A stretch of DNA of 64,000 nucleotides from Serinibacter arcticus (GTDB taxonomy: Bacteria > Actinomycetota > Actinomycetes > Actinomycetales > Beutenbergiaceae): positions 434,001-498,000 of the forward strand of contig NZ_RHPJ01000001.1 in assembly GCF_004786095.1 (NCBI RefSeq). The letters run 5' to 3'. Each line of letters opens with the position of its first letter. Within the stretch, counting starts at the first letter, position 1. The notes beneath the pieces were generated by a model. It saw nothing but the letters and a program-made list of their open reading frames with translations, had not been told where the DNA came from and did not search any database. Below are positions 42,078-51,563 of the stretch, piece by piece. The translations under genes were made by a program, and so were the position numbers.

Positions 42078-44729
42078 TCAGAGCTTGGTGACAGGCGAGT
42101 ACCGCAGGAGCAGCCGCTTGGTGCCGCCGCTGCCGAAGTCGATCTTCGCCACCGCGCTCGAGCCGGAGCCCTCGAGGGAGACGACGGTGCCGAGACCGTA
42201 GGAGTCGTGCGTGACGCGCTCTCCCACCGCGAGCGTGGGCACGTCCGCCTGCGCCTTCGCGGCGCCCGCGCCACCCGAGGCGTCGGTGCGCCGCGGACCG
42301 AAGGACCGGGTCAGGTCGGATCGACCGCCCCGGGCTCCCGTCCCCCCGGACTCGCCGCGCGTGCCGCTGCCGTAGGCGGGTGAGAAGTCGCCGTCGTCGC
42401 TCCTGCGCGATCCGCCGCCGGAGCCGTAGCCGCCGCGGGAGCCGTAGCCGCCGCCCCAGCCACCGCGCAGGGTCTGCATCGAGGACTCCTCGCGCCGCCA
42501 CTCGAGCACCTCGGTGGGGAGGTCGTCGATGAAGCGTGACGCCGGCAGCTCGTTGGGCACGCCGAACGCCGTGCGGACGGCCGCGCGCGTGATGTAGAGC
42601 CGGTGCCGGGCGCGGGTCAGCGCGACGTAGGCCAACCGTCGCTCCTCGCTCAGCTGGTCGGGATCGGCGAGCGAGCGCTGGTGCGGGAAGGTGCCGTCCT
42701 CGAGACCGGTGACGAACACGACGGGGAACTCGAGGCCCTTGGCCGTGTGCACCGTCATGAGGGTGACGACGCCGTCGCCGCCGTCCTCGGTGGGGATCTG
42801 GTCGGCGTCGGCCACGAGCGCCACGCGCTCGAGGAAGTCGACCAGGTCGCCGTCGGGGTCGGAGGCGGTGAACTCCGCGGCGACGGCGTGCAGCTCGGCC
42901 AGGTTCTCCACCCGCGTCGCGTCCTGCGGGTCGTCGCTGGCACGCAGCTCCGCGAGGTAGCCGGAACGGTCCAGCGCGGCGTCGAGCACCTCGGCCGGCG
43001 AGCCGCCCGCCTCGAGCAGCTCGCGCAGCCCCGACATGAGCTCGGCGAACTCGCCGACGGCCCCGGCGGCGCGCGCCGGCATGCCGATCTCCTCGTAGCG
43101 CTCGACGGCGGCCCCGAACGAGATGCGCTCGCGCTCGGCGAACCACGCCAGGGCGCCCTCGGTCCGGTCCCCGATCGCGCGCTTGGGCACGTTGAGGATG
43201 CGCCGGATGTTGACGGAGTCGTCGGGGTTGGCGATGGCACGCAGGTAGGCGATCGCGTCCTTGACCTCGCGGCGCTCGTAGAACCGCGTCCCGCCGACGA
43301 CCTTGTACGGGATGCCGGAGCGGACCAGCACCTCCTCGAGCGACCTCGACTGGGCGTTGGTGCGGTAGAACACCGCGACGTCGCCCGGCTTGACCCCGTC
43401 GGAGTCGCCGAGGGCGTCGATCTCGTCGGCGACGAAGCGCGACTCCTCGTGGTCGGAGTCGGCGACGTAGCCGATGATCTTCGGACCGCTGCCCTCGGCG
43501 GTCCACAGGTTCTTGGCGCGGCGCCCCGGGTTGCGGGCGATCACGGCGTTCGCGGCCGTGAGGATGTTCTGGGTCGAGCGGTAGTTCTGCTCGAGCAGGA
43601 TGGTCCGGGCCTGCGGGTAGTCCTCCTCGAACTCGAGGATGTTGCGGATCGTGGCGCCCCGGAAGGCGTAGATCGACTGGTCGGCGTCACCGACGACGGT
43701 CAGCTGCGCCGGCGGGACGACCGACGGCTCCGGCGCACCGTGCGTGGCGTCCCCCTCGGGCACCTCCCACCCGGTGGTCGAGACGCCCGCCAGCTCCTTC
43801 ACCAGCACGTACTGGGCGTGGTTGGTGTCCTGGTACTCGTCCACCAGCACGTGGCGGAACCGGCGGCGGTAGCTCTCCGCGACGGCCGGGAACGCCTGCA
43901 GCAGGTGCACCGTGGTCGCGATCAGGTCGTCGAAGTCGAGCGCGTTCGCCTGCCGGAGGCGGTCGGCGTACCCGCGGTAGGCCGCAGCCAGGTTCGCCTC
44001 GTAGGCGTTGGACTCGCTGACCGTGCGCGCGAACTCGTCCGGGTCGATGAGCTCGTTCTTGAGGTCGGAGACGCGCTTGCTGAACGCCTTCGGCGGGAAC
44101 CGCTTCGGATCGAGGTCGAGACCGCGGCAGACCAGCTGCATCAGGCGCTGGGAGTCCGCGGAGTCGTAGATCGAGAAGCTCGAGCGCAGCCCCAGGGCCG
44201 CGTGCTCACGGCGCAGGATGCGCACGCACGCCGAGTGGAACGTGGAGACCCACATGCTCCGCGCCGGCGGGCCGACCAGCTCCTCGACGCGTTCGCGCAT
44301 CTCGGCCGCGGCCTTGTTGGTGAACGTGATGGCCAGGATCTCGCCCGGACGGGCCTGACCGGTGGCGAGGAGGTGGGCGATCCGGTTGGTCAGCACGCGC
44401 GTCTTGCCCGAACCTGCTCCCGCGATGATGAGGAGCGGACCGCCCGTGTGCTCGACGGCCTCGCGCTGCTGCGGGTTCAGCCCCTCCAGGAGCGACTCCG
44501 CCGAGCGGCCGGTCCGCAGGTGGCGCCCGCCCCCGACGGGACGCCCGCCGTTCTCGCCGTCGGTCCCGTCCCCCGCGCCGCCTGCTCCCCTGCCCCCGCT
44601 GCGCGCCAGGGGGACGATGCCGGGCAGCCGGGCTCCCGGGGCCGTCACGGCGAGCGCCCCGAGCGAGGAGGACGCGTCACGTCCGTCGCTCCCGGGACCG
44701 GGCAGGAGGTTGTCGAAGAGAGTCGTCAT
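42078..44729 (-). CDS. pcrA: ATP-dependent DNA helicase PcrA/UvrD
   Basis: Superfamily 1A 3'-5' helicase for repair and replication-transcription conflict; 883 residues. Motif I AGAGSGKT at 103-110, LAITFTNKAAAEMRERV (Ia), VDEYQDTN (II, about 293), DADQSIYAFRGA (III), LEQNYRSTQNIL (IV), VTLMTVHTAKGLEFPVVFV (V) and ALTRARHRLYI (VI) are intact. Extras: about 80 disordered N-terminal residues and a Gly/Arg-rich linker before a Tudor-like end (VGERVTHDSYGLGTVVSLEG) that in PcrA binds RNA polymerase. ATG with GGAGG upstream. Confidence 0.95.
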   Translation of the reverse strand: MTTLFDNLLPGPGSDGRDASSSLGALAVTAPGARLPGIVPLARSGGRGAGGAGDGTDGENGGRPVGGGRHLRTGRSAESLLEGLNPQQREAVEHTGGPLLIIAGAGSGKTRVLTNRIAHLLATGQARPGEILAITFTNKAAAEMRERVEELVGPPARSMWVSTFHSACVRILRREHAALGLRSSFSIYDSADSQRLMQLVCRGLDLDPKRFPPKAFSKRVSDLKNELIDPDEFARTVSESNAYEANLAAAYRGYADRLRQANALDFDDLIATTVHLLQAFPAVAESYRRRFRHVLVDEYQDTNHAQYVLVKELAGVSTTGWEVPEGDATHGAPEPSVVPPAQLTVVGDADQSIYAFRGATIRNILEFEEDYPQARTILLEQNYRSTQNILTAANAVIARNPGRRAKNLWTAEGSGPKIIGYVADSDHEESRFVADEIDALGDSDGVKPGDVAVFYRTNAQSRSLEEVLVRSGIPYKVVGGTRFYERREVKDAIAYLRAIANPDDSVNIRRILNVPKRAIGDRTEGALAWFAERERISFGAAVERYEEIGMPARAAGAVGEFAELMSGLRELLEAGGSPAEVLDAALDRSGYLAELRASDDPQDATRVENLAELHAVAAEFTASDPDGDLVDFLERVALVADADQIPTEDGGDGVVTLMTVHTAKGLEFPVVFVTGLEDGTFPHQRSLADPDQLSEERRLAYVALTRARHRLYITRAAVRTAFGVPNELPASRFIDDLPTEVLEWRREESSMQTLRGGWGGGYGSRGGYGSGGGSRRSDDGDFSPAYGSGTRGESGGTGARGGRSDLTRSFGPRRTDASGGAGAAKAQADVPTLAVGERVTHDSYGLGTVVSLEGSGSSAVAKIDFGSGGTKRLLLRYSPVTKL

Positions 44730-44819
44730 GGCCCCTCCAGCGTAGATCTCACCGCCGACATCGACGCACCGCTCCACCGCTCCACCGCTGGACGGAGGCG
44801 CCCCACCGGCGCTCGTGGC

Positions 44820-44825
44820 TACCGT
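44820..44825 (+). promoter_or_regulatory. -10 box TACCGT, likely leaderless promoter of histidine kinase
   Basis: TACCGT ends 6 bases before the GTG at 44832; there is no ribosome-binding site. Confidence 0.45.
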
Positions 44826-44831
44826 GTCGTC

Positions 44832-46157
44832 GTGACCAACGATCCCGAGCTGCTCACGTGGCGCCGCCCCGGCCCCACGCCCGGTGAGCGACGCGCCGAC
44901 GCGGGCATCGCCGTCGGGCTCCTCGCCCTCGCCATCGGCTCCCTCGTGCTGGGCCGCGCGTTCGGCATGTACGGCGAGGCGGGTGGCGCCGCCCCCCTGC
45001 CGCTCGCGGTGGGCGTGCTCGCCGCGGTGACGCTCCCGCTGGCGTGGCGACGCCGCTACCCCAGCGTGGTCGCCGTCGTCGCCGCCGTCGCCTTCGTCGC
45101 GGTCGGTGAGATCCCGGTGGCGGAGGCGACCGTCTCCAACATCGCCCTGTTCATGGCGATCTACACGATCGGCGCGTGGGAGCCCGACCGTCGCCGCGCC
45201 ACGGTCGTGCGCCTGACCATCGTCGCGGTGATGTTCGTCTGGCTGCTGACCTCGTTCTTCCGCGCCAGCACCGCCGACCTCGGGCTCGAGGACGCGGCCG
45301 GCTTCGGCGCGATGACCCCGGTGGCCGCCCTGATGCTGCAGCAGACGATGGTCAACGTCCTCTACTTCGCCGGGGCCTACTGGTTCGGCAACCACGCCTG
45401 GAACGCGGCCAGGCAGCGCGCCGTCGGCGAGGCCAGGACGCAGGAGCTGCAGCGCGAGCGCGCGCGCCTGTCGCAGCAGGCGATCACCATCGAGCGGCTG
45501 CGCATCGCGCGCGAGCTGCACGACGCCGTCGCGCACCACGTCTCGCTCATGGGCGTGCAGGCCGCGGCCGCACGGGCCCTGCTCGCGCACGACACGCGCG
45601 CCGCCGAGACCCAGATCGAGGCGCTCGAGGACTCCTCGCGCGGCGCCGTCGCTGAGCTCTACAACCTGCTCGGGACCCTGCGGGACGACGAGGCCGTCGA
45701 CCCCGACTCCGCCCCGGGGATCGACGACCTCGACGACCTCGTCGCGGAGTCGCGCACGGCCGGCCTCGCGATCGACGTGCAGCGGATCGGCGAGCCGCAG
45801 CCCCTGCCACCGCTCGTCTCGCTGAACCTCTACCGCATCACGCAGGAGTCCCTGACGAACGTGCTCAAGCACGCCGGCACCGGGGCGACGGTGTCGGTCC
45901 GGCTGCGCCACCACGACGGCAGCGTCGAGCTGGAGGTGGCCGACGACGGCGCGGGCCGCCCCACGCGGGCCACAGGCGCCGGGCTCGGCCTGCTCGGCAT
46001 GCACGAACGCGTCAAGGCGCTCGCCGGGACCCTCGTCGCGCAGCCCCGGCTCGCCGGCGGGTTCCTCGTGCGCGCGACGGTCCCGCTGCCCGCTGCCACG
46101 ACGCCACCCCCCGCCGCCACCCCGACCTCGGTCCCCACCCTGGAGAGCACCCGATGA
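44832..46157 (+). CDS. Sensor histidine kinase (HisKA_3, NarL-system type)
   Basis: Membrane sensor of a two-component system, 441 residues: five or six N-terminal helices (about 25-190), then a HisKA_3 dimerisation domain with the phospho-acceptor in ARELHDAVAHHVSLMG (about 226-241) and an HATPase_c domain with ITQESLTNVLKHA (N-box) and GAGLGLLGMHERV (G-box). Few residues lie outside the membrane, as in intramembrane-sensing kinases tied to antimicrobial-responsive exporters. Start GTG 44832; stop overlaps the regulator gene. Confidence 0.93.
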   Translation: MTNDPELLTWRRPGPTPGERRADAGIAVGLLALAIGSLVLGRAFGMYGEAGGAAPLPLAVGVLAAVTLPLAWRRRYPSVVAVVAAVAFVAVGEIPVAEATVSNIALFMAIYTIGAWEPDRRRATVVRLTIVAVMFVWLLTSFFRASTADLGLEDAAGFGAMTPVAALMLQQTMVNVLYFAGAYWFGNHAWNAARQRAVGEARTQELQRERARLSQQAITIERLRIARELHDAVAHHVSLMGVQAAAARALLAHDTRAAETQIEALEDSSRGAVAELYNLLGTLRDDEAVDPDSAPGIDDLDDLVAESRTAGLAIDVQRIGEPQPLPPLVSLNLYRITQESLTNVLKHAGTGATVSVRLRHHDGSVELEVADDGAGRPTRATGAGLGLLGMHERVKALAGTLVAQPRLAGGFLVRATVPLPAATTPPPAATPTSVPTLESTR

Positions 46158-46858
46158 CCGCACCCGTCCGCATCGTCCTGGTCGACGACCACGCCCTGAT
46201 GCGCGAGGGCATCCGGACGATCCTGCAGCTGCAGGGCGACATCGACGTCGTCGGGCAGGCCGGGAGCGGCGAGGAGGCGATCGAGGTCGTGCGCCGCGAG
46301 CGCCCCGACGTCGTCTGCATGGACGTGGAGATGCCGGGGATCGGCGGGCTCGAGGCGACGCGACGGCTGGTCGCGGACCCCGACGTGTCCGCGCGCGTGC
46401 TCGTGCTGACCACGTTCGAGCGCGAGGACTACCTGCTCGCGGCCCTCACGGCGGGCGCCAGCGGGTTCCTGCTGAAGAACTCGCGACCCGAGCAGCTCGC
46501 CGACGGCATCCGTGCCATCGCCGCGGGCGACTCGCTGCTCTCGCCCGAGGTGACGCGCGCCGTCATCGAGCGCGCGGTCGCGGGCGGGAACGGCGCCGTC
46601 GACGCCCCGGCGCACGCATCGCCGTCGATCGGTGACCCCGCGAGCGCCGCCGCCGTCGCCTCGCTCACCGAGCGCGAGGTCGAGGTGCTCGCACTCCTGG
46701 CGCAGGGCCTGTCCAACGACGAGATCGCCGCGCAGCTGTTCGTCGGCCGCGCGACCGTGAAGACCCACGTCTCCAACGTGCTGATGAAGCTCGCGCTGCG
46801 CGACCGGGTGCAGGCGGTCGCGTTCGCCTACCGCCACGGCCTGGTCGACCTCGGCTGA
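46154..46858 (+). CDS. LuxR/NarL family response regulator
   Basis: Partner of the kinase; 234 residues. Receiver domain with DD at 11-12, phospho-Asp57 (VCMDVEMPG), Thr in VLTTFE and Lys in FLLKNS. DNA-binding LuxR domain from about 165 (LTEREVEVLALLAQGLSNDEI, then TVKTHVSNVLMKL; read in parts). ATGA overlap with the kinase. The ABC exporter genes follow after 138 bases and are its likely target. Confidence 0.95.
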   Translation: MTAPVRIVLVDDHALMREGIRTILQLQGDIDVVGQAGSGEEAIEVVRRERPDVVCMDVEMPGIGGLEATRRLVADPDVSARVLVLTTFEREDYLLAALTAGASGFLLKNSRPEQLADGIRAIAAGDSLLSPEVTRAVIERAVAGGNGAVDAPAHASPSIGDPASAAAVASLTEREVEVLALLAQGLSNDEIAAQLFVGRATVKTHVSNVLMKLALRDRVQAVAFAYRHGLVDLG

Positions 46859-46961
46859 GTCCCGCGGCTGACGCGACCGACCGCGCCGACCGCCCCTCTC
46901 CCCCACGAGGCGGAGCCGCAGGATCGCCCGCACGGCTGAGGCGCCGCCGTCGCCGCTCTCC

Positions 46962-46967
46962 TAGCGT
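46962..46967 (+). promoter_or_regulatory. -10 box TAGCGT before ABC exporter genes
   Basis: TAGCGT lies 29 bases upstream of the ATPase ATG, with GGGAGG (46984-46989) between; a normal leadered promoter. No clear -35 box, as expected for a regulator-activated promoter. Confidence 0.4.
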
Positions 46968-46996
46968 GGAGGCAACGACGAGCGGGAGGACACCCG

Positions 46997-47935
46997 ATGA
47001 TCAGCCTCACAGGCATCACCAAGAGCTTCGGCAGCCGCCAGGTGCTGCAGGACGTCTCCTTCGACGTCGCGCGCGGCCGGCTGACGGGCTTCGTCGGCGG
47101 CAACGGCGCCGGCAAGACCACGACCATGCGGATCATCCTCGGGGTGCTGAACGCGAGCTCGGGCGAGGTGTCGCTGGACGGCCGACCCATCGACGGCGAC
47201 GCCCTGCGCAGCTTCGGCTACATGCCCGAGGAGCGCGGCCTCTACCCGAAGATGGAGATCAACGAGCAGCTGACCTACCTCGCGCGGCTGCACGGCATCG
47301 ACAAGCAGGGCGCCACCCGGCGCGCCGACGACCTGCTCGAGCGACTCGGTCTCGGACCGCGACGCAAGGACAAGCTGGAGTCGCTGTCGCTCGGCAACCA
47401 GCAGCGCGTGCAGGTCGCGGCCGCGCTCGTGCACGAACCCGACGTCCTGATCATGGACGAGCCGTTCTCCGGCCTCGACCCGCTCGCGGTGGACGAGGTC
47501 GTCACCGTCATCGGTGAGCACGCCGCACGCGGCATCCCCGTGCTGTTCTCCTCCCACCAGCTCGAGGTCGTCGAGCGGCTGTGCGACGACCTCGTGATCA
47601 TCGCCGGCGGCGCCATCCGCGCCACCGGCACCCGCGAGGAGCTGCGGACCGCGCACAGCAGCGCGCGCTGGGAGCTCGAGGCCCGCACCGACACCGGGTG
47701 GGTGCGGGGCGTCCCCGGCGTCCGCGTCGAGGAGCTGGCCGGCGACACCACCGTCTTCCACGCCGACGAGGCGGTCGCCCAGCAGGTGCTGCGCGACGCC
47801 GTCGCGCGCGGCGAGGTCACGTCCTTCCGGCCAGTGCGGCCCACGCTGGGCGAGATCTTCCGCGACATCGTCGTGGACGTCCCCCGCAGCGACGACGAAC
47901 CCACCACCCCGAGCACGAAGGAGGAGGCGGCATGA
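46997..47935 (+). CDS. ABC transporter ATP-binding protein (NatA type)
   Basis: ATPase of an ABC-2 exporter, 312 residues. Walker A GGNGAGKTT (34-42), Walker B VLIMDEPFSGLD and switch His in FSSHQLE are intact; the signature is LSLGNQQRV rather than LSGGQ, a variant common in NatA-like ATPases. A C-terminal DUF4162-like domain (about 215-300) follows. ATGA overlap with the permease gene. Probably efflux of ions, lipids or peptides under the upstream two-component system. Confidence 0.93.
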   Translation: MISLTGITKSFGSRQVLQDVSFDVARGRLTGFVGGNGAGKTTTMRIILGVLNASSGEVSLDGRPIDGDALRSFGYMPEERGLYPKMEINEQLTYLARLHGIDKQGATRRADDLLERLGLGPRRKDKLESLSLGNQQRVQVAAALVHEPDVLIMDEPFSGLDPLAVDEVVTVIGEHAARGIPVLFSSHQLEVVERLCDDLVIIAGGAIRATGTREELRTAHSSARWELEARTDTGWVRGVPGVRVEELAGDTTVFHADEAVAQQVLRDAVARGEVTSFRPVRPTLGEIFRDIVVDVPRSDDEPTTPSTKEEAA

Positions 47936-49092
47936 GCACGCCGACGCAGCAGGACCGACGGACCCCCGCCGCCCCGAGGACCGGCCGCCGACCCGGCGCG
48001 CCGGTGAGCGCCTGGAACGCGACCCTCCTGGTCGCCGAGCGCGAGATCTCCAGCCAGATCCGCACGAAGTCGTTCATCATCTCCAGCATCATCACGCTCG
48101 TGCTGATCCTCGGCGGCATCATCGTCTCGAGCCTCGTCGGCGGCAGCGCCACCGACGAGCCCGAGCCCGCCCGCGTGGCGGTCCTGCCGGGTGCGAGCGA
48201 GGTGGTCGACGGCGTGGAGACGCTCGAGGGCGTCGCCGTCGCCGATCGCGCAGAGGCCGAGGCGCTCGTGCGCTCGGGCGACGTCGACGCCGCCGTGGTG
48301 GAGGACTCCGCCTCACCCTCGGGGATCGCCGTCCTCGCGCTGGACGAGGCTCCGTCCGACGTGGTCCAGGCTCTGTCGGTCGCCCCCGCCGTCGAGCTGC
48401 TCGAGCCGAAGCCGACCTCCGACGGCCTGCGCGCGCTCATCGGGATCGCCTTCGGCCTGGTCTTCATGGTCGTCGCCCTCGGCTCCGGCGCGATGATCGT
48501 GCAGAACACGGTGCAGGAGAAGCAGTCCCGCGTCGTGGAGATCCTCCTGGCCGCGGTCCCCGCCCGGGCGCTCATGGCCGGCAAGATCCTGGGCAACAGC
48601 GTCATCGGTGTCGGGAACGCCGCGGCGATGGCGGCGGTCGCCGCCCTCGGTCTGGCCCTGACCGGTCAGGGGGCGCTGCTGGACATGCTCTCGGCGCCGC
48701 TGATCTGGTTCGTGGTGTTCTTCCTGTTCGGCTTCGTGCTGGTCGCCAGCATCTTCGCCGGCGGTGCGTCGATGGTCTCGCGGCAGGAGGACACCGGCGC
48801 CATCATGAGCCCAGCCATGATGCTGATCATGCTGCCGTACTTCGGGGTGGTCTTCTTCGCCGACAACACCCTGGTGATGACGATCCTGTCCTACGTGCCG
48901 TTCAGCGCCCCGGTCGCGATGCCGCTGCGACTGTTCTTCGGCGAGGCCGCCTGGTGGGAGCCGCTGCTGTCGCTGGGGCTGCTCGTGGTCTCAACGCTCG
49001 CGGTGATCGCCCTGGCCAGCAAGATCTACACGAACTCGCTGCTCAAGATGGGTTCGCGGGTCTCGCTGCGCGAGGCGCTGCGGGGTTCCTGA
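47932..49092 (+). CDS. ABC-2 type permease (NatB type)
   Basis: Membrane subunit of the exporter, 386 residues with six helices; a large extracytoplasmic loop of about 110 residues lies between the first (about 45-65) and the second (from about 175), the NatB layout. EKQSRVVEILLAAVPARALMAGKILG is the conserved ABC2_membrane_3 segment after helix 2. ATG lies in the ATPase stop. Convergent with the glycosyltransferase gene. Confidence 0.92.
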   Translation: MSTPTQQDRRTPAAPRTGRRPGAPVSAWNATLLVAEREISSQIRTKSFIISSIITLVLILGGIIVSSLVGGSATDEPEPARVAVLPGASEVVDGVETLEGVAVADRAEAEALVRSGDVDAAVVEDSASPSGIAVLALDEAPSDVVQALSVAPAVELLEPKPTSDGLRALIGIAFGLVFMVVALGSGAMIVQNTVQEKQSRVVEILLAAVPARALMAGKILGNSVIGVGNAAAMAAVAALGLALTGQGALLDMLSAPLIWFVVFFLFGFVLVASIFAGGASMVSRQEDTGAIMSPAMMLIMLPYFGVVFFADNTLVMTILSYVPFSAPVAMPLRLFFGEAAWWEPLLSLGLLVVSTLAVIALASKIYTNSLLKMGSRVSLREALRGS

Positions 49093-49112
49093 CCCCGGAC
49101 GCACCGACGCCG

Positions 49113-49144
49113 AGGGCGCCGATCTCAGTCGAGGTCGGCGCCCT
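49113..49144. terminator. Bidirectional hairpin between natB-like and glycosyltransferase genes
   Basis: 10-bp perfect stem (arms 49113-49122 and 49135-49144) spanning the stop codon of the minus-strand gene at 49125 and following the permease stop at 49092. Confidence 0.5.
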
Positions 49145-51431
49145 TGCCGCGTCCGCCGCGCAGGCGGTGCCGAGCGGCCCAGTACTTCCGTCGGGCGAGG
49201 CCGACCACGCCCGCCTCGCGCGTCTCGTGGCCGATGGCCTCGAGCGCCCGACCGAGGCGGTTCTCCAGGTCGACGATCCGCTGCTCGACGGCGAGCACGT
49301 GCCCGGCGAGCTCCTCGTGCCGCTCGTGCATGAACCGCGTCAGGTACATCAGGTCGCCGTCGCCGCGTTCGGCGACGTGCCGGCGAAGACGCTCGTCGCG
49401 CAGCCGGAGGTCGACGTCGAGGTGGGCGTCGGCGTCGACGATGACGCTGTTGCCCAGCTCGTCCGTGGCCGCGCGGCGCTGGTGCCAGAACGCGAGCGGT
49501 TCGCCGGGCATCACGGTCACCGGGCCCAGGGTCGCCAGGCGGAGGTTGAACTCCCAGTCCCCGACCACCGACAGCGACTCGTCGAACTTGCCGATCTCCT
49601 CCAGCACCGACCGCCGCAGCAGCAGGCTGATCGGCACCATGCGGTTGTAGCGCATCAGGTCGAGCACCGTGACGAGGCGGACGTGGGGCTCGAAGATCTC
49701 GCGCCCCTCCTCCACGAGCCGCTCGACGCCGTCGACCGACCTCTCCCACACGATCGCCGTCCGGGCGGCGACGGCACGGTCGGTCGGGTGGTGGCGGAGG
49801 TGAGCGACGGACCTGGCGAGGAAGGCCGGGTCCCAGGTGTCGTCGTCGTCGTGGATCGCGAGCATCTCGCCGCGGGCCAGCTCGACGCCGGCGTTGGACG
49901 CGGCCTCCATCCCGGTGGACACGATGCGGTGCAGCACGCGAACCCGGTCCTCCAGCCCGACGACCTGTGCCACGACGGCGTCGACCTCGGCCGCATCGCC
50001 GGCGTCGTTGACGACGACGACCTCGAGCGACGAGAACGTCTGGCCGGCGATGTCGTCCAGCGCTCTGGCGAGCATCGTGGGGCGGTCCTTGGTCCGCACG
50101 ACGACGCTGACCACCGGCGTCGACGGCGACGTGACGTCCACCTCGGCGCCCGGCGCGACGACGCGGGCGACCTCGGGAAGGTGGCTGCTCGTCCTCGCGT
50201 CGCCCGAGATCCGACCCGTCGCCACGGCGTCGCTCGCCGTGTCCCAGAAGGCCGACGCGTGCGCGGCGAGGGCGGGCGCGGCCGCGGCGAGCGCGCCCGC
50301 GACACGGTCCCGGCCCTCCCACAGCGCCAGGAGCCGCCGCGACAGGAGGTCGGGGACGACCTCGACGTCGGCCAGCGGAAGGACGGCGCCGTCGAGCCCC
50401 CAGGAGCCGAGCGCACCCGCGAGGCGGACGCGGGAGTAGTCGTCGGCGGCGATCGCCAGCGCCGGCACGCCGCCCTCGGCCGCGAACACCGCGGGGTGGT
50501 AGCGCGTCGTGACGACGATCGCGGCCTCGCGCGCCCGTCGCGCCGCGACGAGCGCGTGCTCGACGTCGAGCGAGACCGCCGGGGCGGCGAGCGCCGCGGC
50601 GATCCGGTCGTGGATCTCGATGTCCACGTGCCGCGTGCCGGGCACGGCCATGTGGGGCACGAGGTGGATCGGGGCCCCGGAGCGCTCGGCGAGGTCGTCC
50701 AGCGCCCGCACGAGGCGGGGCAGCGCGGCGTCGTCGACTCCGAGGCTGCCGTGCGCGATCGTGACGACGACGGCACCCGCCGAGGACTCGGGGGCGGACG
50801 GCGACGGCGCGACGCCCGTGGGCACCGGGACGTCGCCGAGGAAGGCGGCGTCGTCGAGCACGCGGTGCACGAGACCGTCGGGCAGCAGCCGCTCCAGGAG
50901 TCGTTGCGTGGCGTCCTCGCGGGCCCCCACGGCGAGGGTCCCGGACAGTCCGTCCACCAGGGTGCGCACGTCCGGCCTCGTCAGGGCTGGCCCGACCGTC
51001 TGTCCCGTGACGAGCGTCGGCAGGTCGAGGGAGCGCGCGATCGCGAGGGCGGCCATGCGCTCGTACATCAGCCAGCCGTAGCGCGAGTTCATGTTGCCGC
51101 CGCCGGCGACGACGAGGGCGTCGCACGTCCGCAGGGTCGCGCGCAGGGCGTGGACGGGGTCGTCGTCGGTGAGGTCGTGCTCGCGACCGGCGAGGAGGTT
51201 CTGGATCGAGGCGAGGTAGGCCTCGCGCTCGGCGGGGGCCCAGGGGAAGACGGGGGTGGGCGCCGTGGCGACGTCGCCGCCGAACCGGGCGCGGGTGTCC
51301 GCCTCGTCCCTGGTCAGGATCACGGTGGTGTGCCCGCGGGAGGTCAGGGCGTGGTTGAGAGCGTGCACCATCGCTTCGTCGCCGACGTGGTACACGAGCT
51401 GACCGACGTCGCCGAGGACCGCAACACGCAT
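49125..51431 (-). CDS. Polysaccharide pyruvyltransferase - family 2 glycosyltransferase fusion
   Basis: 768 residues in two enzymes. Residues 1 to about 345 match the polysaccharide pyruvyltransferase (CsaB/WcaK) fold: GDVGQLVYHVGDEAM at the N-terminus, CDALVVAGGGNMNSRYG, VTGQTVGP, VLDDAAFL and TTRYHPAVFAAEGGVPALAI. From about 438 comes a GT-A family 2 domain (VVSVVVRTKDRPTMLARAL, then LAIHDDDDTW as the DxD site near 527 and VVGDWEFNLRLA). The C-terminus is charged and helical, with a probable coiled coil. ATG with TAGGGT 7 bases upstream. It probably builds and pyruvylates a wall polysaccharide, which is what SLH domains (next two genes) bind. Confidence 0.85.
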   Translation of the reverse strand: MRVAVLGDVGQLVYHVGDEAMVHALNHALTSRGHTTVILTRDEADTRARFGGDVATAPTPVFPWAPAEREAYLASIQNLLAGREHDLTDDDPVHALRATLRTCDALVVAGGGNMNSRYGWLMYERMAALAIARSLDLPTLVTGQTVGPALTRPDVRTLVDGLSGTLAVGAREDATQRLLERLLPDGLVHRVLDDAAFLGDVPVPTGVAPSPSAPESSAGAVVVTIAHGSLGVDDAALPRLVRALDDLAERSGAPIHLVPHMAVPGTRHVDIEIHDRIAAALAAPAVSLDVEHALVAARRAREAAIVVTTRYHPAVFAAEGGVPALAIAADDYSRVRLAGALGSWGLDGAVLPLADVEVVPDLLSRRLLALWEGRDRVAGALAAAAPALAAHASAFWDTASDAVATGRISGDARTSSHLPEVARVVAPGAEVDVTSPSTPVVSVVVRTKDRPTMLARALDDIAGQTFSSLEVVVVNDAGDAAEVDAVVAQVVGLEDRVRVLHRIVSTGMEAASNAGVELARGEMLAIHDDDDTWDPAFLARSVAHLRHHPTDRAVAARTAIVWERSVDGVERLVEEGREIFEPHVRLVTVLDLMRYNRMVPISLLLRRSVLEEIGKFDESLSVVGDWEFNLRLATLGPVTVMPGEPLAFWHQRRAATDELGNSVIVDADAHLDVDLRLRDERLRRHVAERGDGDLMYLTRFMHERHEELAGHVLAVEQRIVDLENRLGRALEAIGHETREAGVVGLARRKYWAARHRLRGGRGKGADLD

Positions 51432-51438
51432 GGGCCCG

Positions 51439-51444
51439 ACCCTA
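51439..51444 (-). promoter_or_regulatory. -10 box TAGGGT, likely leaderless promoter of fusion gene
   Basis: TAGGGT ends 7 bases before the ATG at 51431; no ribosome-binding site is present. Confidence 0.45.
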
Positions 51445-51563
51445 CCGTCAGGAAATCGTGAGCGCCCGGTGAGACCCCCCGGCGCGGCTCGGCGCGAGGG
51501 CCTGGCGCGGCCTGCGAGCGTCGCGCACGACGGCGTGGGACGCCCCGAGGGTCTCCTCGCGCG

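Noticed and set aside
42603-46157. A 1184-codon plus-strand open frame ending with the histidine kinase
   Set aside because: Its first 740 codons are antisense to pcrA and look like low-complexity Arg/Gly/Val text; the kinase itself begins at GTG 44832.
44730-46163. Upstream extension of the pcrA frame to a 1361-residue protein
   Set aside because: The extension lies antisense to the kinase, and a clear ATG with GGAGG begins pcrA at 44729.
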